Part shown: one piece after another, positions 5,883 to 6,884 of the stretch
How positions within the stretch are numbered: position 1 is the first letter of the stretch
Layout of the letters: every line of letters begins with the position of its first letter
Origin: Gammaproteobacteria bacterium
Lineage (GTDB): Bacteria > Pseudomonadota > Gammaproteobacteria > Ga0077536
Reading direction: 5' to 3'
Length of the DNA: 6,884 bases
Assembly (NCBI GenBank): GCA_030639105.1
Contig: DAOWDI010000141.1
Span: 1-6,884 of the forward strand
Program-made: the position numbers and the translations under genes
Notes under the pieces: model-generated
The model's input: only the letters and a program-made list of their open reading frames with translations
Databases searched by the model: none
What the model was told of the DNA's origin: nothing

Positions 5883-6884
5883 TCAGACTTGGGAACCGTC
5901 GGTCGTCAGTGATTTTTCGTATACCCGGTAGCGCTTGGCCACGACCCCGCCGATACTTTCGATGATGCTTCGCATCGATTTGTTCTCTTCGAGTATCCAC
6001 CCCATTTCGACCTCTGTCGCACCTCGATCGAGAACCGGTTGCTTGATGGCGCCGATCATCGCGAGGGATATCCCGCTGCCCGTGAGACCCCGCTGGTAGT
6101 CTTTGCGGATACCCATGAGCGCAACGCGTACGGATTTGGGATGGGATACCTTGACTCGCCACAAGAATTTGAGCCAAGCGAATGGAAACAGACGTCCATT
6201 CATATCACTAATCACCTCGTTAATGTTTGGGAGACAGATAATAAAAGACACGGCCGTACCGTCGATCTCGCCAATCTTGATGAAATCATTATCGACCAGC
6301 GATTTCAACAGCATCCCGACGTCCTTAAATTCGGCCTGAGTAAACGGTACGAACCCCCAATTTTCCGTCCATGCATTATTGAAAATGTCGCGGAGGGTTT
6401 CGATTTCGTCGAGTAGTCGTTCGCGCTTCAGGGACCTCAGCGTGAATTGGCCTTTGCGTGCGCGTGTCGATCGTTCGACAATCTTTTCCATTGTCGATGT
6501 CATGGGGTAGTCGGGGGGCATCCGATAGGCGACCATATCTTTGGTTTTCCGATAACCGCAGGCCTCGATGAGTTCTGCGTAGTATGGGCGTGCGTGGCCC
6601 ATGAAGATCGATGGTGGGGAGTCGAATCCTTCAACCAGTAAGCCGCATTCTTCATTGATCGACAGATTGAAGGGTCCTTCGACTCGGTGCATACCGTTCG
6701 CGCGCAACCAGGATTCGGCCACATCGAACAACGCCGTGAAAACCTCCGGGTCTTTTTCGCCCTCGATCATGCCGAATGCTCCGGTCGCATCGTTATAGCG
6801 TTCGAGGCGTAAATGGTCGATCTGGGCGCTGATCCGGCCGACGGGGCTTTTGCCGCGGCATGCTACCCAGGCACGCCATTCGGC
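5883..6884 (-). CDS. GNAT-superfamily N-acyltransferase, ceramide-synthase-like candidate (5' end outside window)
   Basis: The frame is open to the window's right edge on the minus strand; the ATG at 6770 is internal, because the 38 codons before it (including RISAQIDHLRLERYNDATG) read like the same protein. About 333 residues are visible; whole members are probably 370-400. Features in order: GPFNLSINEECGLLVEGFD (visible residues 70-88), MGHARPYYAELIEACGY (95-111), then the acetyl/acyl-CoA GNAT core. That core has motif A as ALMGIRKDYQRGLTGSGI (255-272) and motif B as MGWILEENKSMRSIIESIGG (294-313), ending in KRYRVYEK. I recall this long-GNAT family near serine palmitoyltransferase genes and among bacterial ceramide synthases, which N-acylate a sphingoid base with acyl-CoA. 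That role is inferred, since no sphingolipid gene is visible. It is the first visible gene of a two-gene unit with the Tam41-like enzyme. Confidence 0.65.
   Translation of the reverse strand, partial: AEWRAWVACRGKSPVGRISAQIDHLRLERYNDATGAFGMIEGEKDPEVFTALFDVAESWLRANGMHRVEGPFNLSINEECGLLVEGFDSPPSIFMGHARPYYAELIEACGYRKTKDMVAYRMPPDYPMTSTMEKIVERSTRARKGQFTLRSLKRERLLDEIETLRDIFNNAWTENWGFVPFTQAEFKDVGMLLKSLVDNDFIKIGEIDGTAVSFIICLPNINEVISDMNGRLFPFAWLKFLWRVKVSHPKSVRVALMGIRKDYQRGLTGSGISLAMIGAIKQPVLDRGATEVEMGWILEENKSMRSIIESIGGVVAKRYRVYEKSLTTDGSQV

Noticed and set aside
5860..6177. N-terminal extension of the nucleotidyltransferase frame (428 codons in total)
   Set aside because: It overlaps the acyltransferase gene out of frame, is Arg-rich with no family resemblance, and the ATG at 5859 starts directly before recognisable domain sequence.
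6039..6416. 125-codon plus-strand frame
   Set aside because: It is antisense to the well-supported GNAT gene and shows no family features.

Overview
The window comes from a bacterial chromosome of moderate GC content with dense coding on both strands. It is most likely a proteobacterium, and probably a gammaproteobacterium. This rests on the first gene, which looks like the C-terminal half of the TIGR03503-type VWA/membrane protein known mainly from Gammaproteobacteria, and on the general protein flavour. No rRNA, tRNA, CRISPR array, transposase or phage gene was seen. All family assignments come from reading the sequences and recalling the families; no search was run.

Layout. (1) Positions 2-1806, + strand: the 3' part of a TIGR03503-like membrane-anchored protein, coupled by an ATGA overlap to a gene for a single-pass membrane protein with a coiled coil and a very acidic tail. 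(2) Positions 1836-2702, - strand: a complete homologue of the coenzyme F420-dependent methylenetetrahydromethanopterin dehydrogenase (Mtd), a C1-carrier enzyme characterised in methanogenic and related archaea. It converges on the pair before it, and no other C1 or F420 gene is visible. (3) Positions 2949-4860, + strand: a VWA-domain protein with an intact metal site (DxTxS...T...D), and a membrane protein with a C-terminal J domain (HPD motif). A 424-base gap separates them and holds a large imperfect inverted repeat of about 234 bases (3771-4004). A possible 31-codon antisense membrane peptide overlaps the end of the VWA gene. (4) Positions 4891-6884, - strand: a two-gene unit running in from beyond the right edge. 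It comprises a GNAT-fold N-acyltransferase (5' end missing) followed 23 bases later by a Tam41/MMP37-like nucleotidyltransferase.

How the genes may work together. Mtd would interconvert methylene- and methenyl-H4MPT with F420, placing the host among bacteria with H4MPT-linked formaldehyde or formate metabolism and F420. The VWA and J-domain proteins look like a metal-dependent adhesion module plus a membrane-tethered Hsp70 co-chaperone, possibly for assembling an unidentified complex. The GNAT/Tam41-like pair resembles lipid enzymes; a role in bacterial ceramide or sphingolipid synthesis, with a CDP-activated head group, is a reasonable but unproven reading. The most noteworthy items are the archaeal-type Mtd in a bacterial context, the acyltransferase/nucleotidyltransferase pair, the inverted-repeat element, and a perfect terminator-like hairpin just inside the VWA gene.
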